From contig CALCEA010000104.1 in assembly GCA_937900675.1 (NCBI GenBank), positions 1 through 22,910 of the forward strand: DNA of 22,910 bases, in the 5' to 3' direction. Positions 1 to 7,925 of this stretch are shown here, one piece after another; position 1 is the first letter of the stretch; each line of letters opens with the position of its first letter. The notes under the pieces were generated by a model that was given only the letters and a program-made list of their open reading frames with translations, was not told the DNA's origin and made no database searches. A program made the position numbers and the translations under genes. This DNA comes from an uncultured Chitinophagaceae bacterium (lineage in GTDB: Bacteria > Bacteroidota > Bacteroidia > Chitinophagales > Chitinophagaceae).

Positions 1-5
1 AAACA

Positions 6-1118
6 ATGGATGATATTCAATTATTAGAAGCTATAGAAAGATACCTGGCAGGCGATATGTCTACCCAGGAGATGGCTCAATTTGAATCCATCCGAAAGAA
101 AACGCCCGAGATTGATCAAATGGTGGTTGAACATGAGATGTTCTTACTTCAAATGAATCAATTTGCTAAGCGTAAAAATTTCGCTCAATTATCCAAGCAA
201 ACATTTGACCAATTAAATGCAGCTGGCGAATGGGATATTGTTGATAAAAACACAACCAAAGGGAAAGTAATTGTACTTTGGAATAAATACAAAAAAGTAA
301 CTGCTATTGCCGCATCAGTTGGAGGATTTATTGCATTGTTTACTTCTTCCATGATCATGTACTTCTCTCCTAGCTTAAACGGTTCTCAGGTTTTACAATT
401 AAGTAAGGCAATTGAAGTGATTAAAAAGGATCAGAAAGTACAAGGTCACTTATTAAATGAAGTAAAAACCAAATTACCAGAAAATGCCAAATTAATAAGT
501 GGTGGTTCTGGTTTTTTAATTGATACAAAAGGATTTGTTATTACTAATGCTCACGTATTAAAAGGAAACAGTGCCATAGTAGTAAATAGTGATGGTGAAG
601 AATTGAAAGCAGATATAATATATGCTGATCAAGCATTAGACTTAGCTGTCTTACAAATTAATGATGAAGAATTTAAGCAACCTAAGCAATTACCATTTAC
701 CATACGTAAAAAAATGACTGATCTAGGAGAGGAAATTTTCACTTTAGGTTACCCAAGATCTGATAATGATATTGTATACGGTAAAGGTTATTTAAGTGCT
801 CAGTCAGGTTTTGAAGGTGATAGCAATGCTTATCAAATTCAAATCAGCGCTAACCCAGGTTATTCTGGAGCACCTGTATTTAATGATAATGCTGAATTAA
901 TTGGTATTATTAGTACACGTCAAAAACAAGCAGAGGGTGTGGCTTTCGCTATTAAATCAAAAAAGATTTACGACTTAGTGAACACCATTAAAGAAAACGA
1001 ATCTACTAAGGACGTTAAAATAAAATTGGCTAAGGCAAGTTCTAAATTGGGCAAGGATAGAAAAAGCCATATAAGCAATTTCAAAGATTATATCTACTCG
1101 ATTAAATCTTACAACTAG
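6..1118 (+). CDS. Membrane-anchored trypsin-like (S1C/HtrA-like) serine protease with anti-sigma-like N-terminus
   Basis: The 370-residue protein has three visible parts. Residues 1-80 are acidic and helical, with an 'IERYLAGDMSTQEMAQFE' segment like the cytoplasmic start of Bacteroidota anti-sigma factors. Residues ~98-120 form one membrane helix. Residues ~160-330 are a trypsin-like domain with a complete triad: His183 (TNAHVLKG), Asp212 (ALDLAVLQ) and Ser287 (GYSGAP, variant of GNSGGP). There is no PDZ domain, unlike DegP/DegS; the tail after ~330 is basic and low-complexity. Topology should place the protease in the periplasm and the N-terminus in the cytoplasm. The ATG at 6 gives a natural anti-sigma-like start, but only five bases lie upstream, so promoter and partner genes (an ECF sigma gene would be expected if it is a regulator) are out of view. 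Family call is firm; signalling role is inference. Confidence 0.85.
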   Translation: MDDIQLLEAIERYLAGDMSTQEMAQFESIRKKTPEIDQMVVEHEMFLLQMNQFAKRKNFAQLSKQTFDQLNAAGEWDIVDKNTTKGKVIVLWNKYKKVTAIAASVGGFIALFTSSMIMYFSPSLNGSQVLQLSKAIEVIKKDQKVQGHLLNEVKTKLPENAKLISGGSGFLIDTKGFVITNAHVLKGNSAIVVNSDGEELKADIIYADQALDLAVLQINDEEFKQPKQLPFTIRKKMTDLGEEIFTLGYPRSDNDIVYGKGYLSAQSGFEGDSNAYQIQISANPGYSGAPVFNDNAELIGIISTRQKQAEGVAFAIKSKKIYDLVNTIKENESTKDVKIKLAKASSKLGKDRKSHISNFKDYIYSIKSYN

Positions 1119-1121
1119 ATT

Positions 1122-2024
1122 TTACCAAAGTTTTGCTGGATACACATTTGATGCAACCAATGCATCTATACTTGCTTTTACACCAGGAGCATCTTCTTTA
1201 TAAGTTACCCCAAACCATTTTGCATTGGTAGGAATCACTTTTACATTACCCATTTTTAATTCACTATATCTACCTGCTACAAAAGGGATATAAAATTCTG
1301 ATTTTAATTCTTGGCCTTGTTTTGCTAAAAACAATTTGAACTCAGATGCGCATAAATCAATAAAGCCGGGAGCAAAACACATAAAATTCATACTCACTCT
1401 AGTATCTTCTTGTAATGGCGTTTCAATACCATTCTCTTCAAATACAATTTGACCTGCTGCTGTTCTATAAATTTTAGTACGCTCATTTATAGCGGTTAAA
1501 TTATTGTTTGCATCCACACTACATACTCCTCTACTCACCGTTCCATTTTCACTTAATGTATTGGATAATTCATATCCAAGAATACAATACTCTTTTTCGG
1601 AGCAGCTTGTGGTTAAAAAATGATAGGCTTCTTTAAATGCCTCAGCACCATAATAATCATCTGCATTGATTACTGCAAATGGTTCGTTTACCACGCCCTT
1701 AGTGCACAATAATGCATGAGCAGTACCCCAAGGCTTGGTTCTATCTGCTGCAACTGCAAACCCTTCTGTATATTTATCTAAAGATTGATACACATAGTCA
1801 GTGGCAATTTTGCCAGCTAATTTAGGCTCAAAACTTGCTTTGAATGCATCGCTAAAATCTTCTCTGATTATAAATACTACCTTACCAAAACCTGCTCTGA
1901 TAGCATCGTATATTGAATAATCCATTATGGTCTCCCCATTTGGACCAAATCCTTCTGTTTGCTTTTGACTACCATACCTGCTTGCCATTCCTGCCGCTAA
2001 AATCACTAATGTAGGTGCACTCAT
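1122..2024 (-). CDS. Sugar-phosphate nucleotidyltransferase (NDP-sugar pyrophosphorylase-like)
   Basis: 300 residues of the nucleotidyl-transferase (GT-A-like Rossmann) fold. The N-terminal nucleotide-binding signature is LVILAAGMASRYGSQKQ (residues 6-22), followed by GPNGETIMDYSIYDAI. The PWGTAHAL motif (98-105) and the metal-binding NADDYYG (120-126) complete the active site. Such enzymes couple a sugar-1-phosphate to NTP to make an activated sugar for surface polysaccharide or nucleotide-sugar pools; the actual sugar cannot be read from sequence. No C-terminal left-handed beta-helix is present, so a GlmU-like bifunctional enzyme is excluded. The gene converges on the preceding protease with a 3-nt gap. 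A TAnnTTTG box (2078-2085) lies 53 nt upstream of the start, and a short inverted repeat sits in the leader. No neighbouring sugar-pathway genes are visible. Confidence 0.85.
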   Translation of the reverse strand: MSAPTLVILAAGMASRYGSQKQTEGFGPNGETIMDYSIYDAIRAGFGKVVFIIREDFSDAFKASFEPKLAGKIATDYVYQSLDKYTEGFAVAADRTKPWGTAHALLCTKGVVNEPFAVINADDYYGAEAFKEAYHFLTTSCSEKEYCILGYELSNTLSENGTVSRGVCSVDANNNLTAINERTKIYRTAAGQIVFEENGIETPLQEDTRVSMNFMCFAPGFIDLCASEFKLFLAKQGQELKSEFYIPFVAGRYSELKMGNVKVIPTNAKWFGVTYKEDAPGVKASIDALVASNVYPAKLW

Positions 2025-2050
2025 CTCGCTATTTTTTTAATTAATTGTAC

Positions 2051-2069
2051 ATTTACCCTGCAGGTAAAT
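2051..2069. repeat. 7-bp inverted repeat in leader of the nucleotidyltransferase gene
   Basis: ATTTACC (2051-2057) and GGTAAAT (2063-2069) are perfect inverted arms around CTGCA. The repeat lies between the -7 box at 2078-2085 and the start codon at 2024, so it would be at the very 5' end of the transcript, as an RNA hairpin or as a DNA operator. No function is known. Confidence 0.4.
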
Positions 2070-2077
2070 ATTGTCTG

Positions 2078-2085
2078 CAAAAATA
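2078..2085 (-). promoter_or_regulatory. Predicted -7 box for the nucleotidyltransferase gene
   Basis: On the minus strand this reads TATTTTTG, matching the Bacteroidota consensus TAnnTTTG. It would start transcription near 2072, giving a leader of about 48 nt. No clear -33 TTTG is seen at the usual distance. Confidence 0.5.
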
Positions 2086-2111
2086 ACTGATTTTCACTAA
2101 TTATAAAAAGT

Positions 2112-2990
2112 TTGCATACAAAAGCCACTATATCTTCTTTAAGCTACTATCACCATCTGGGTCACTCAGTTGACATGCTTCGGCTTGATATGGTGCACCC
2201 AATTGTAAGCGGCAATAAATGGTATAAACTTAAATTGTATTTGCAAGAAGCCAAGGAGCAAAATGCCAAAATTCTTGCAAGTTTTGGGGGCCCTTATTCA
2301 AATCATATTGTGGCTTTGGCCTATGCTGGACAATATTTGGGATTAAAAACCATTGGCTATATAAGGACTAACGAAAACGAACCCATCACACCCAGTTTAC
2401 AAGAAGCTTTAAATTATGGAATGCAATTGGTTTACTTAGGGAGAACCCATTTTCAAGAAAAGAAAAATGAGCTATTAAAAAATCAAGATAAATCATCTAC
2501 TTATTTTATTGACGAGGGTGGATATGGAAAACAAGGTTGTAAAGGCTTTGCAAGCATTCAAGAAGAAATAAATCTTGGTAATTATGATTATATATTAGCA
2601 GCCGTCGGGACAGGTACTATGTTAGCCGGATTAATAAGTTGTAGCAAAGACCATCAAGAAATTATTGGCATTCCTATTTTAAAAAATGAGGAAAGTATTT
2701 TTAAAGAAATCAATGCAATACTTTCTGATCCATCAAAACCTTATACCTTGTTGCACCAATTTCACCAAGGAGGCTATGCTAAAACAACTCCAACACAGAT
2801 TGATTGCATGAATGAATTTTGGAAGCGTACGGGAATCCCTACGGATATTGTATATACTGGGAAATTAATCACTGCTTTTGAGCATCTAATCAAAGAAAAT
2901 TATTTTAAAAATGATGCTAAGATATTATTAGTTCATTCAGGAGGATTACAAGGAAATAGATCTGTTAAACCTGGAGTACTATTGTATTAG
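2112..2990 (+). CDS. PLP-dependent ACC deaminase/D-cysteine desulfhydrase family protein
   Basis: 292-residue fold-type II PLP enzyme. SGNKWYKLK (33-41) holds the PLP-binding lysine, Lys36. FGGPYSNHIVALA (58-70) carries the family's conserved serine, Ser63, and VGTGTMLAG (166-174) is the cofactor phosphate loop. DEGGYGKQGCKGF (134-146) matches the family's second substrate-site block. Family members deaminate ACC or remove H2S from D-cysteine; which applies here cannot be told. In bacteria without ethylene-related biology, D-cysteine desulfhydration is the likelier role. The only start that keeps the normal N-terminus is TTG at 2112; an in-frame TGA lies at 2088 and the next ATG (2175) would remove a core strand. 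The TAG stop interlocks with the lipB stop (shared TTAG). Confidence 0.82.
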   Translation: MHTKATISSLSYYHHLGHSVDMLRLDMVHPIVSGNKWYKLKLYLQEAKEQNAKILASFGGPYSNHIVALAYAGQYLGLKTIGYIRTNENEPITPSLQEALNYGMQLVYLGRTHFQEKKNELLKNQDKSSTYFIDEGGYGKQGCKGFASIQEEINLGNYDYILAAVGTGTMLAGLISCSKDHQEIIGIPILKNEESIFKEINAILSDPSKPYTLLHQFHQGGYAKTTPTQIDCMNEFWKRTGIPTDIVYTGKLITAFEHLIKENYFKNDAKILLVHSGGLQGNRSVKPGVLLY

Positions 2991-3697
2991 CCAACCAATT
3001 CGCAATCAAAAATATTTGCAAAATGTTTTTTGATTTTATTTTTTACTTCTTGGTAATCTAGTTTTTTACCTAATTCTTTTTCCAAAGAAGTGACTGTTTT
3101 ACCTTGTATTCCACAAGGAACAATATATTCAAAATGAGATAAATCTGTATTCACATTTAAAGCAAATCCATGCATGGTAATCCATCTACTACATTTGATA
3201 CCCATAGCACAAATCTTTCTTGCCATAAATGGATTATCTGGTTCCAACCAAACTCCTGTTTCGCCTGCACTTCTTTCTCCTTTTAATCCATATTCTGCAA
3301 TGGTATCAATAATGACTTGTTCCAAGCTTCTTAAATACCATCCTAAATCGGTCTTAAACTTATCTAAATCCAAAATTGGATAGCCTACAATTTGTTGCAA
3401 ACCATGATAAGTAATATCACCACCTCTGTTTATATGAAAGAATTCAATTCCTAGTTTTTCTAATTGCTCTTCAGAAACCAATACATGCTCTCTTTTTCCA
3501 TTTTTCCCTAATGTAAACACCGGAGGATGTTCCACCATCAAAAATCTATGTTCAGTGCTAGTTTGCAATACATCTTCCCCTTTTTCCCTTGCAATTGACT
3601 TGATTTGTGTATTCTTGGCCAACAAGCTTTCTTGATAATCCCAGGTGGGCTGATAGGAATTTACGCCCAAATCTTCGAAATACACTTTTTGTTGCAT
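2987..3697 (-). CDS. lipB: Octanoyltransferase LipB
   Basis: 236 residues, normal LipB length. It transfers octanoyl groups from octanoyl-ACP to lipoyl-domain lysines of 2-oxoacid dehydrogenases and the glycine cleavage H protein, in the cytoplasm. The signature RGGDITYHGLQQIVGYPIL is at 91-109. ARKICAMGIKCSRW (159-172) supplies the catalytic lysine, Lys161, followed by MHGFALNVN. VPCGIQGKTVTSL (193-205) holds the acyl-thioester cysteine, Cys195. No lipA is in the window. The gene is divergent from the rluD-type gene, with only 44 bp between starts, and converges on the PLP enzyme through a shared TTAG. The -7 box at 3702-3709 is four nt from the ATG, so the mRNA is predicted to be leaderless. 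Confidence 0.96.
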   Translation of the reverse strand: MQQKVYFEDLGVNSYQPTWDYQESLLAKNTQIKSIAREKGEDVLQTSTEHRFLMVEHPPVFTLGKNGKREHVLVSEEQLEKLGIEFFHINRGGDITYHGLQQIVGYPILDLDKFKTDLGWYLRSLEQVIIDTIAEYGLKGERSAGETGVWLEPDNPFMARKICAMGIKCSRWITMHGFALNVNTDLSHFEYIVPCGIQGKTVTSLEKELGKKLDYQEVKNKIKKHFANIFDCELVG

Positions 3698-3701
3698 GAA
3701 G

Positions 3702-3709
3702 CAAAGTTA
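3702..3709 (-). promoter_or_regulatory. lipB: Predicted -7 box for lipB, four nt from the start codon
   Basis: The minus strand reads TAACTTTG, a full TAnnTTTG match. Only four nt separate it from the lipB ATG at 3697, so transcription would begin at or next to the start codon. It lies back-to-back with the box at 3730-3737. Confidence 0.6.
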
Positions 3710-3729
3710 CAAACTAAGCAGCAATATCC

Positions 3730-3737
3730 TACTTTTG
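3730..3737 (+). promoter_or_regulatory. Predicted -7 box for the rluD-type gene, four nt from the start codon
   Basis: TACTTTTG, a full TAnnTTTG match, ends four nt before the ATG at 3742. This predicts a leaderless mRNA and mirrors the lipB arrangement 20 bp away. Confidence 0.6.
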
Positions 3738-3741
3738 CAAC

Positions 3742-4797
3742 ATGTCAACTGAACCAGAAATACTACAAGAAGAAAATAACGAAGAAGTTTACGAGCGATT
3801 AACCTTTATGGTAGACAAAGGTCAAGAACCTATGCGTATAGACAAATGGGTGCAAATGCGTATTGAGGGAATGACCAGAAATAAATTACAAAATGGAATT
3901 GATGCTGGTTTTTTAACCGTAAATGGCAAAGTAGTAAAGAGTAATTATAAAACCAGACCAGGTGATGAAGTGGTCTATATGAGTTATGTTAATCCTGACT
4001 ATACCGAATTGAAGCCGGAAGCCATGGATTTAAACATCGTTTACGAAGACGATGCAGTGATGGTGATCAACAAGCCAGCCAATATGGTGGTGCACCCTGG
4101 CATTGGAAATTATACAGGCACTTTATTAAATGGTGTAGCACATCATTTATTATCTCAAAACCCCGATTTAAACGAAGAACTACTTCCAAGATTTGGATTA
4201 GTTCATAGGATAGATAAAAATACCACTGGTTTAATTGTATTAGCAAAAACACCAGAGGCTGCAAGCCATTTAGCCAAGCAATTTTTTAACCACACGGTAG
4301 AAAGAAAATATATGGCCTTGGTTTGGGGAGATGTACAAGAAGAGGAAGGTACTATTGAAGCTCATATTGCACGACACAAAACCAATAGAAAACAATTTGA
4401 CGCATACCCAGAAGGAGAAACAGGCAAACATGCCATTACACATTATAAAGTAGTAGAAAGATTTAATTATACCACTCTTGTTTCATGCGTTTTGGAAACA
4501 GGTAGAACACACCAGATTCGTGTACACATGAAATATATTGGACACACATTATTCAATGATTGGGAATACGGTGGAGATAGAATTTTAAAAGGAACTATTT
4601 ATACCAAATACAAACAGTTTGTAGACAATTGTTTTGAAGCCTGTCCTAGATGTGCTTTACACGCCGCAACATTGGGCTTTGAACATCCCACAACTGGAAA
4701 GCATATGAGCTTTGACAGTCCATTACCAGCAGATATGGAAGCCGTTATTACTAAATGGCGAAACTACAAGTCAGCAGCGCATAAATTGGAAGAATAA
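3742..4797 (+). CDS. rluD: RluA/RluD-family 23S rRNA pseudouridine synthase
   Basis: 351 residues. An N-terminal S4 RNA-binding domain (about 28-85; MRIDKWVQMRIEGMTRNKLQ and RPGDEVVYM) is followed by the RluA catalytic domain. LVHRIDKNTTGLIVLAK (153-169) contains the catalytic Asp158. GRTHQIRVHMKYIGHTLFND and LHAATLGFEHP are later family blocks. By family it isomerises uridines in the helix 69 region of 23S rRNA during ribosome assembly; assignment to RluD rather than another S4-containing RluA paralogue rests on architecture only. A longer reading in another frame is a shadow. Downstream is a pair of terminator-like hairpins separating it from the convergent metallopeptidase gene. Confidence 0.92.
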   Translation: MSTEPEILQEENNEEVYERLTFMVDKGQEPMRIDKWVQMRIEGMTRNKLQNGIDAGFLTVNGKVVKSNYKTRPGDEVVYMSYVNPDYTELKPEAMDLNIVYEDDAVMVINKPANMVVHPGIGNYTGTLLNGVAHHLLSQNPDLNEELLPRFGLVHRIDKNTTGLIVLAKTPEAASHLAKQFFNHTVERKYMALVWGDVQEEEGTIEAHIARHKTNRKQFDAYPEGETGKHAITHYKVVERFNYTTLVSCVLETGRTHQIRVHMKYIGHTLFNDWEYGGDRILKGTIYTKYKQFVDNCFEACPRCALHAATLGFEHPTTGKHMSFDSPLPADMEAVITKWRNYKSAAHKLEE

Positions 4798-4800
4798 AAA

Positions 4801-4836
4801 TAAAATAGCCCTTATGAAAATGTAAGGGCTATTTTA
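4801..4836. terminator. Bidirectional terminator hairpin (14-bp perfect stem)
   Basis: TAAAATAGCCCTTA (4801-4814) pairs perfectly with 4823-4836 around an 8-nt loop. The A-rich left flank and T-rich right flank give a U-tract on either strand, so it can end both the rluD-type and the metallopeptidase transcripts. Confidence 0.85.
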
Positions 4837-4856
4837 TTTCAACTCTTATGATTTTT

Positions 4857-4885
4857 TCGAGCCCAACCATAAACGATGGGCTCGA
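4857..4885. terminator. Second terminator-like hairpin
   Basis: TCGAGCCCA (4857-4865) pairs with TGGGCTCGA (4877-4885) around 11 nt, followed on the plus strand by TTTATTTT. It lies just after the metallopeptidase stop on the minus strand. The T-tract favours plus-strand use, as a backup to the first hairpin. Confidence 0.65.
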
Positions 4886-4904
4886 TTTATTTTCAGCTTT
4901 TAAA

Positions 4905-7274
4905 TTAATTTTTCGTCGCGGCGGCCATTGGTGATAAACCAAATGATTGGCCTCTTCCCATTGCTTTAGCTTTAAACAAAGTAAACTTAGAAGGCTCAGA
5001 TACATTTGGCCAACTGTTGTTTGACTCGTCAATATCAGCTGTTTCACGCATTGGATCTAATTTAATAGATACTGCCTTTTTATTCGTTAAGAATACCTTA
5101 GTTAATTTATTTTCATTCTTTCTCCAGATTTGAGCTGGATACTTAGTTACTTCTTTAGTACCATCTTCAAAAGTAAATTCAACAATAATTGGCATTACTA
5201 AACCACCTTTGTTCAAGAAACTAATTTCATATAAATGCACATTTGCATATTTTGCTTTCTCTGCATCTGTTAAAACTTCTGGTGCGCCAAAGCTAATAGC
5301 AGGTTGCTTAGTTACAGAATCGTAAGGAACAATACCTCTATCATATTTCCAATAGAAATCTCTTAATGTAGTATCTACATCAGTTAAGAACACGATAGAC
5401 TTATCATTTCTATTTCTAATTTTAGAAATATCTTCAAAATTATTTACAATTGGCTTGTCTAAACTTCTTCCTTGCATTGTTCTTGCAGCAGGTGCAACAG
5501 CAGTTGGATCGTACACCGCATGCTTCACAGTATCAATAGCAATATCCACTGGATCGATACTATAGAACCAACCTCTCCAGAACCAATCTAAATCTTCAGC
5601 ACTTGCATCTTCCATTGTTCTAAATAAATCTGCAGGCGTTGGGTGTTTGAAAGCCCATCTTCTAGCATATTCTTTAAATGAATAGTCAAATAACTCACGA
5701 CCCATAATGGTTTCGCGTAAGATATTTAAAGCTGTTCCTGGTTTTGCATAAGCATTAGGACCAAACTGAATAATGTTTTCACTATTCGTCATAATTGGCT
5801 CTAATTGATCCTTAGGCAATTTCATGTAATCAGCAATCGTCCAAGCTGGCCCACGACGAGTAGGGAATTTATTATCGTATAATTCCTCTGTTAAGTATTC
5901 AACGAATGTATTTAAACCCTCATCCATCCAAGACCATTGACGCTCGTCAGAGTTCACAATCATTGGGAAGAAATTATGACCTACTTCGTGAATGATTACA
6001 CCTAACATGCCATTCTTAGTAGCTTCCGTATAAGAACCATCTTTCTCAGTTCTACCATAGTTGAAACAAATCATTGGATATTCCATACCATTTGCAGCTT
6101 CAATAGATTGTGCTACAGGATAAGGATAAGGAATAGAAAACTTAGAATAAGACTTAATAGTATGAGCTACTACTTTAGAAGAAAACTTACGGTATAAACC
6201 ATAAGCTTCTTTGCCATAAGCACTCATGCTCATTACTTTCTTACCTTCTACATCTGTTGCTAAAGCATCCCAGATAAATTTACGGCTACTTCCAAATGCA
6301 AAGTCACGCACATTTTCTGCTTTGAACACCCAAGTTTTTGTAGTGGTAGCTTTATTTTTTTCAGCAGCTTTTGCTTCTTCTAAAGTAACCACTTCTACTG
6401 GCTCTTTATATGAAGTTAAAGCCTTGTTCCATCTAGCTAATTGTGCAGCAGATAATACTGCAGGATAGTTTTGACACTCACCTGTTGCCATTACCACATG
6501 ATCACCAGGAACAGTGATAGCTACATTGAAATTTCCAAAAGTCAATGCAAACTCTCCTCTACCAGTAAACTGGTGATGTTGCCATCCTTGGAAATCTGAA
6601 TACACTGCTAATCTTGGATACCATTGTGTCATGGTAAATAAATAGTTACCATCTTCTGGGAAGAATTCATATCCACCTCTTCCAGCAACTGTCATTCTAT
6701 CTGTAATCTTATAATTCCAATCAATTTTGAAAACAAATTTTTGACCAGGCTTTAAAGCTGTTGGAACTTCTATACGCATCATGGTTTTGTTCACAGTGTA
6801 TTTTAAGTTCTTACCTAAAGCATCTGTTACTTTCAAGATATTATCTCCTAAACCATTATCTGTTTTTTCTTCTGCCATTTTATCAATAGCAGCTGGAGAC
6901 ATTCCTCTACCTAATGAACTTCCATCAGGATAACCTGCATTCTTAACAGTGCTATGCTCATTCTCATCTAACTGCAACCAGATATAAGTTAACACATCTG
7001 GAGAGTTATTGAAATAAGTAACAGTTTCCGCACCATGTAACATTAAATTCTTTTCATCTAATGTTGCCTTGATGTCGTAGTCTGCTCTTTGCTGCCAGTA
7101 CTTTGGACCTGGAGCACCACTCGCTGTACGATATTCATTTGGAGTAGGTAAAATGGTTCCTAATTGTTCAAACTTGTTTCCGTGATTTGAATTAGGATTG
7201 TTACGGATATCTTGAGCAAAACTGGTTGCTACAAATGCCATAACAGAAAAACCAAGCATTAAAAGCTTCTTCAT
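4905..7274 (-). CDS. Secreted M1-type (gluzincin) zinc metallopeptidase
   Basis: 789 residues with a signal peptide (MKKLLMLGFSVMAFVATSFA, cleavage near 20/21), so exported to the periplasm or beyond. The zinc site is HEVGH (429-433), with the third ligand Glu452 in WMDEGLNTFVEYL, the HExxH-x18-E spacing of M1 peptidases. Upstream, NGMEYP (395-400) replaces the classical GAMEN, as in a divergent Bacteroidota branch. Substrates are unknown; members are often annotated as aminopeptidases without evidence. It starts 16 nt after the HupE/UreJ-like gene, with no promoter box between, so the two probably share an mRNA. The C-terminal ~150 residues look like beta-rich accessory domains; no typical T9SS sorting domain is recognisable. 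Alternative: a non-aminopeptidase gluzincin with an envelope role. Confidence 0.88.
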   Translation of the reverse strand: MKKLLMLGFSVMAFVATSFAQDIRNNPNSNHGNKFEQLGTILPTPNEYRTASGAPGPKYWQQRADYDIKATLDEKNLMLHGAETVTYFNNSPDVLTYIWLQLDENEHSTVKNAGYPDGSSLGRGMSPAAIDKMAEEKTDNGLGDNILKVTDALGKNLKYTVNKTMMRIEVPTALKPGQKFVFKIDWNYKITDRMTVAGRGGYEFFPEDGNYLFTMTQWYPRLAVYSDFQGWQHHQFTGRGEFALTFGNFNVAITVPGDHVVMATGECQNYPAVLSAAQLARWNKALTSYKEPVEVVTLEEAKAAEKNKATTTKTWVFKAENVRDFAFGSSRKFIWDALATDVEGKKVMSMSAYGKEAYGLYRKFSSKVVAHTIKSYSKFSIPYPYPVAQSIEAANGMEYPMICFNYGRTEKDGSYTEATKNGMLGVIIHEVGHNFFPMIVNSDERQWSWMDEGLNTFVEYLTEELYDNKFPTRRGPAWTIADYMKLPKDQLEPIMTNSENIIQFGPNAYAKPGTALNILRETIMGRELFDYSFKEYARRWAFKHPTPADLFRTMEDASAEDLDWFWRGWFYSIDPVDIAIDTVKHAVYDPTAVAPAARTMQGRSLDKPIVNNFEDISKIRNRNDKSIVFLTDVDTTLRDFYWKYDRGIVPYDSVTKQPAISFGAPEVLTDAEKAKYANVHLYEISFLNKGGLVMPIIVEFTFEDGTKEVTKYPAQIWRKNENKLTKVFLTNKKAVSIKLDPMRETADIDESNNSWPNVSEPSKFTLFKAKAMGRGQSFGLSPMAAATKN

Positions 7275-7290
7275 TGGTGGTTATTTTCAA

Positions 7291-7878
7291 TTAAAAAAAA
7301 GATACAATTCTCTCCCAAACCATGTTTGCAGCTAGTAAAAAAACGATGCCAGAAATTACCTGAACAACCCTTTTTCTATCCAGCTTTAAGAGGGATACGA
7401 ATATAAATGAAATTATTAAAATTACACTCACTATCAGCAGTTGGCCTAACTCTAATCCCAGGTTAAATGAGAACAAAGGCACCAAGATAGATTCCTCTTT
7501 TCCCAATAAACTTCTTAAATAATTACTAAAGCCCAAACCATGAATTAGCCCAAAAAACAGGGCAAAAAAGTAAATTATGGGGTATTTTGACTTAAAATCG
7601 AAGGTTTTTACCCCAAAATTGGTAAAAGCGGTAATTAGGATAGTGACAGGAATGAGTAGTTCTATGAGGTTAATGGGTAAATTCACCCATTGAAGAACAC
7701 TTAATGCCAGAGTTACGGAATGACCAATGGTAAAGGCAGTCACTAAAATCAATAGCTGTTTCCAATCAGACCAAATATACCTTGCCGTCAAAGCCACAAT
7801 AAACAAAATATGATCTGACCCCCTTAGGTCGATGATATGCTTAAAACCTAAATGCAGATACATTTGAAAATCGTTCAT
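7291..7878 (-). CDS. HupE/UreJ-like polytopic membrane protein
   Basis: 195 residues with about six hydrophobic segments. Conserved polar residues sit in or next to the membrane: HIIDLRGSDHILF (14-26), TIGHSVTLALS (50-60), GLIHGLGFS (110-118) and NLGLELGQL (139-147). These are hallmarks of the HupE/UreJ family, some members of which carry nickel or cobalt; the metal here is unknown. It lies directly upstream of a zinc metallopeptidase (16-nt gap) and divergent from a DUF6702 gene, which suggests a joint envelope function. A full -7 box with a -33 TTTG is found at 7926-7958 on the minus strand. No hydrogenase or urease genes are present, so a HupE/UreJ role in those enzymes is unlikely. Confidence 0.8.
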   Translation of the reverse strand: MNDFQMYLHLGFKHIIDLRGSDHILFIVALTARYIWSDWKQLLILVTAFTIGHSVTLALSVLQWVNLPINLIELLIPVTILITAFTNFGVKTFDFKSKYPIIYFFALFFGLIHGLGFSNYLRSLLGKEESILVPLFSFNLGLELGQLLIVSVILIISFIFVSLLKLDRKRVVQVISGIVFLLAANMVWERIVSFF

Positions 7879-7892
7879 TAAATCTAATTTTG
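7863..7892 (+). promoter_or_regulatory. Predicted promoter of the DUF6702 gene
   Basis: TTTG (7863-7866), 18 nt, then TAATTTTG (7885-7892): near-consensus Bacteroidota -33/-7 pair. The -33 lies inside the first codons of the divergent HupE-like gene. Start would be near 7898. Confidence 0.6.
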
Positions 7893-7925
7893 TGGTGTTA
7901 AATTAAAGAAGACCTTTGTAAACAT

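Noticed and set aside
3174..3802. Plus-strand frames inside and beyond lipB
   Set aside because: Shadows of lipB and, past 3742, an out-of-frame reading of the rluD-type gene.
4829..5047. Minus-strand frame at the metallopeptidase 3' end
   Set aside because: Runs through the terminator hairpins and overlaps the peptidase out of frame.
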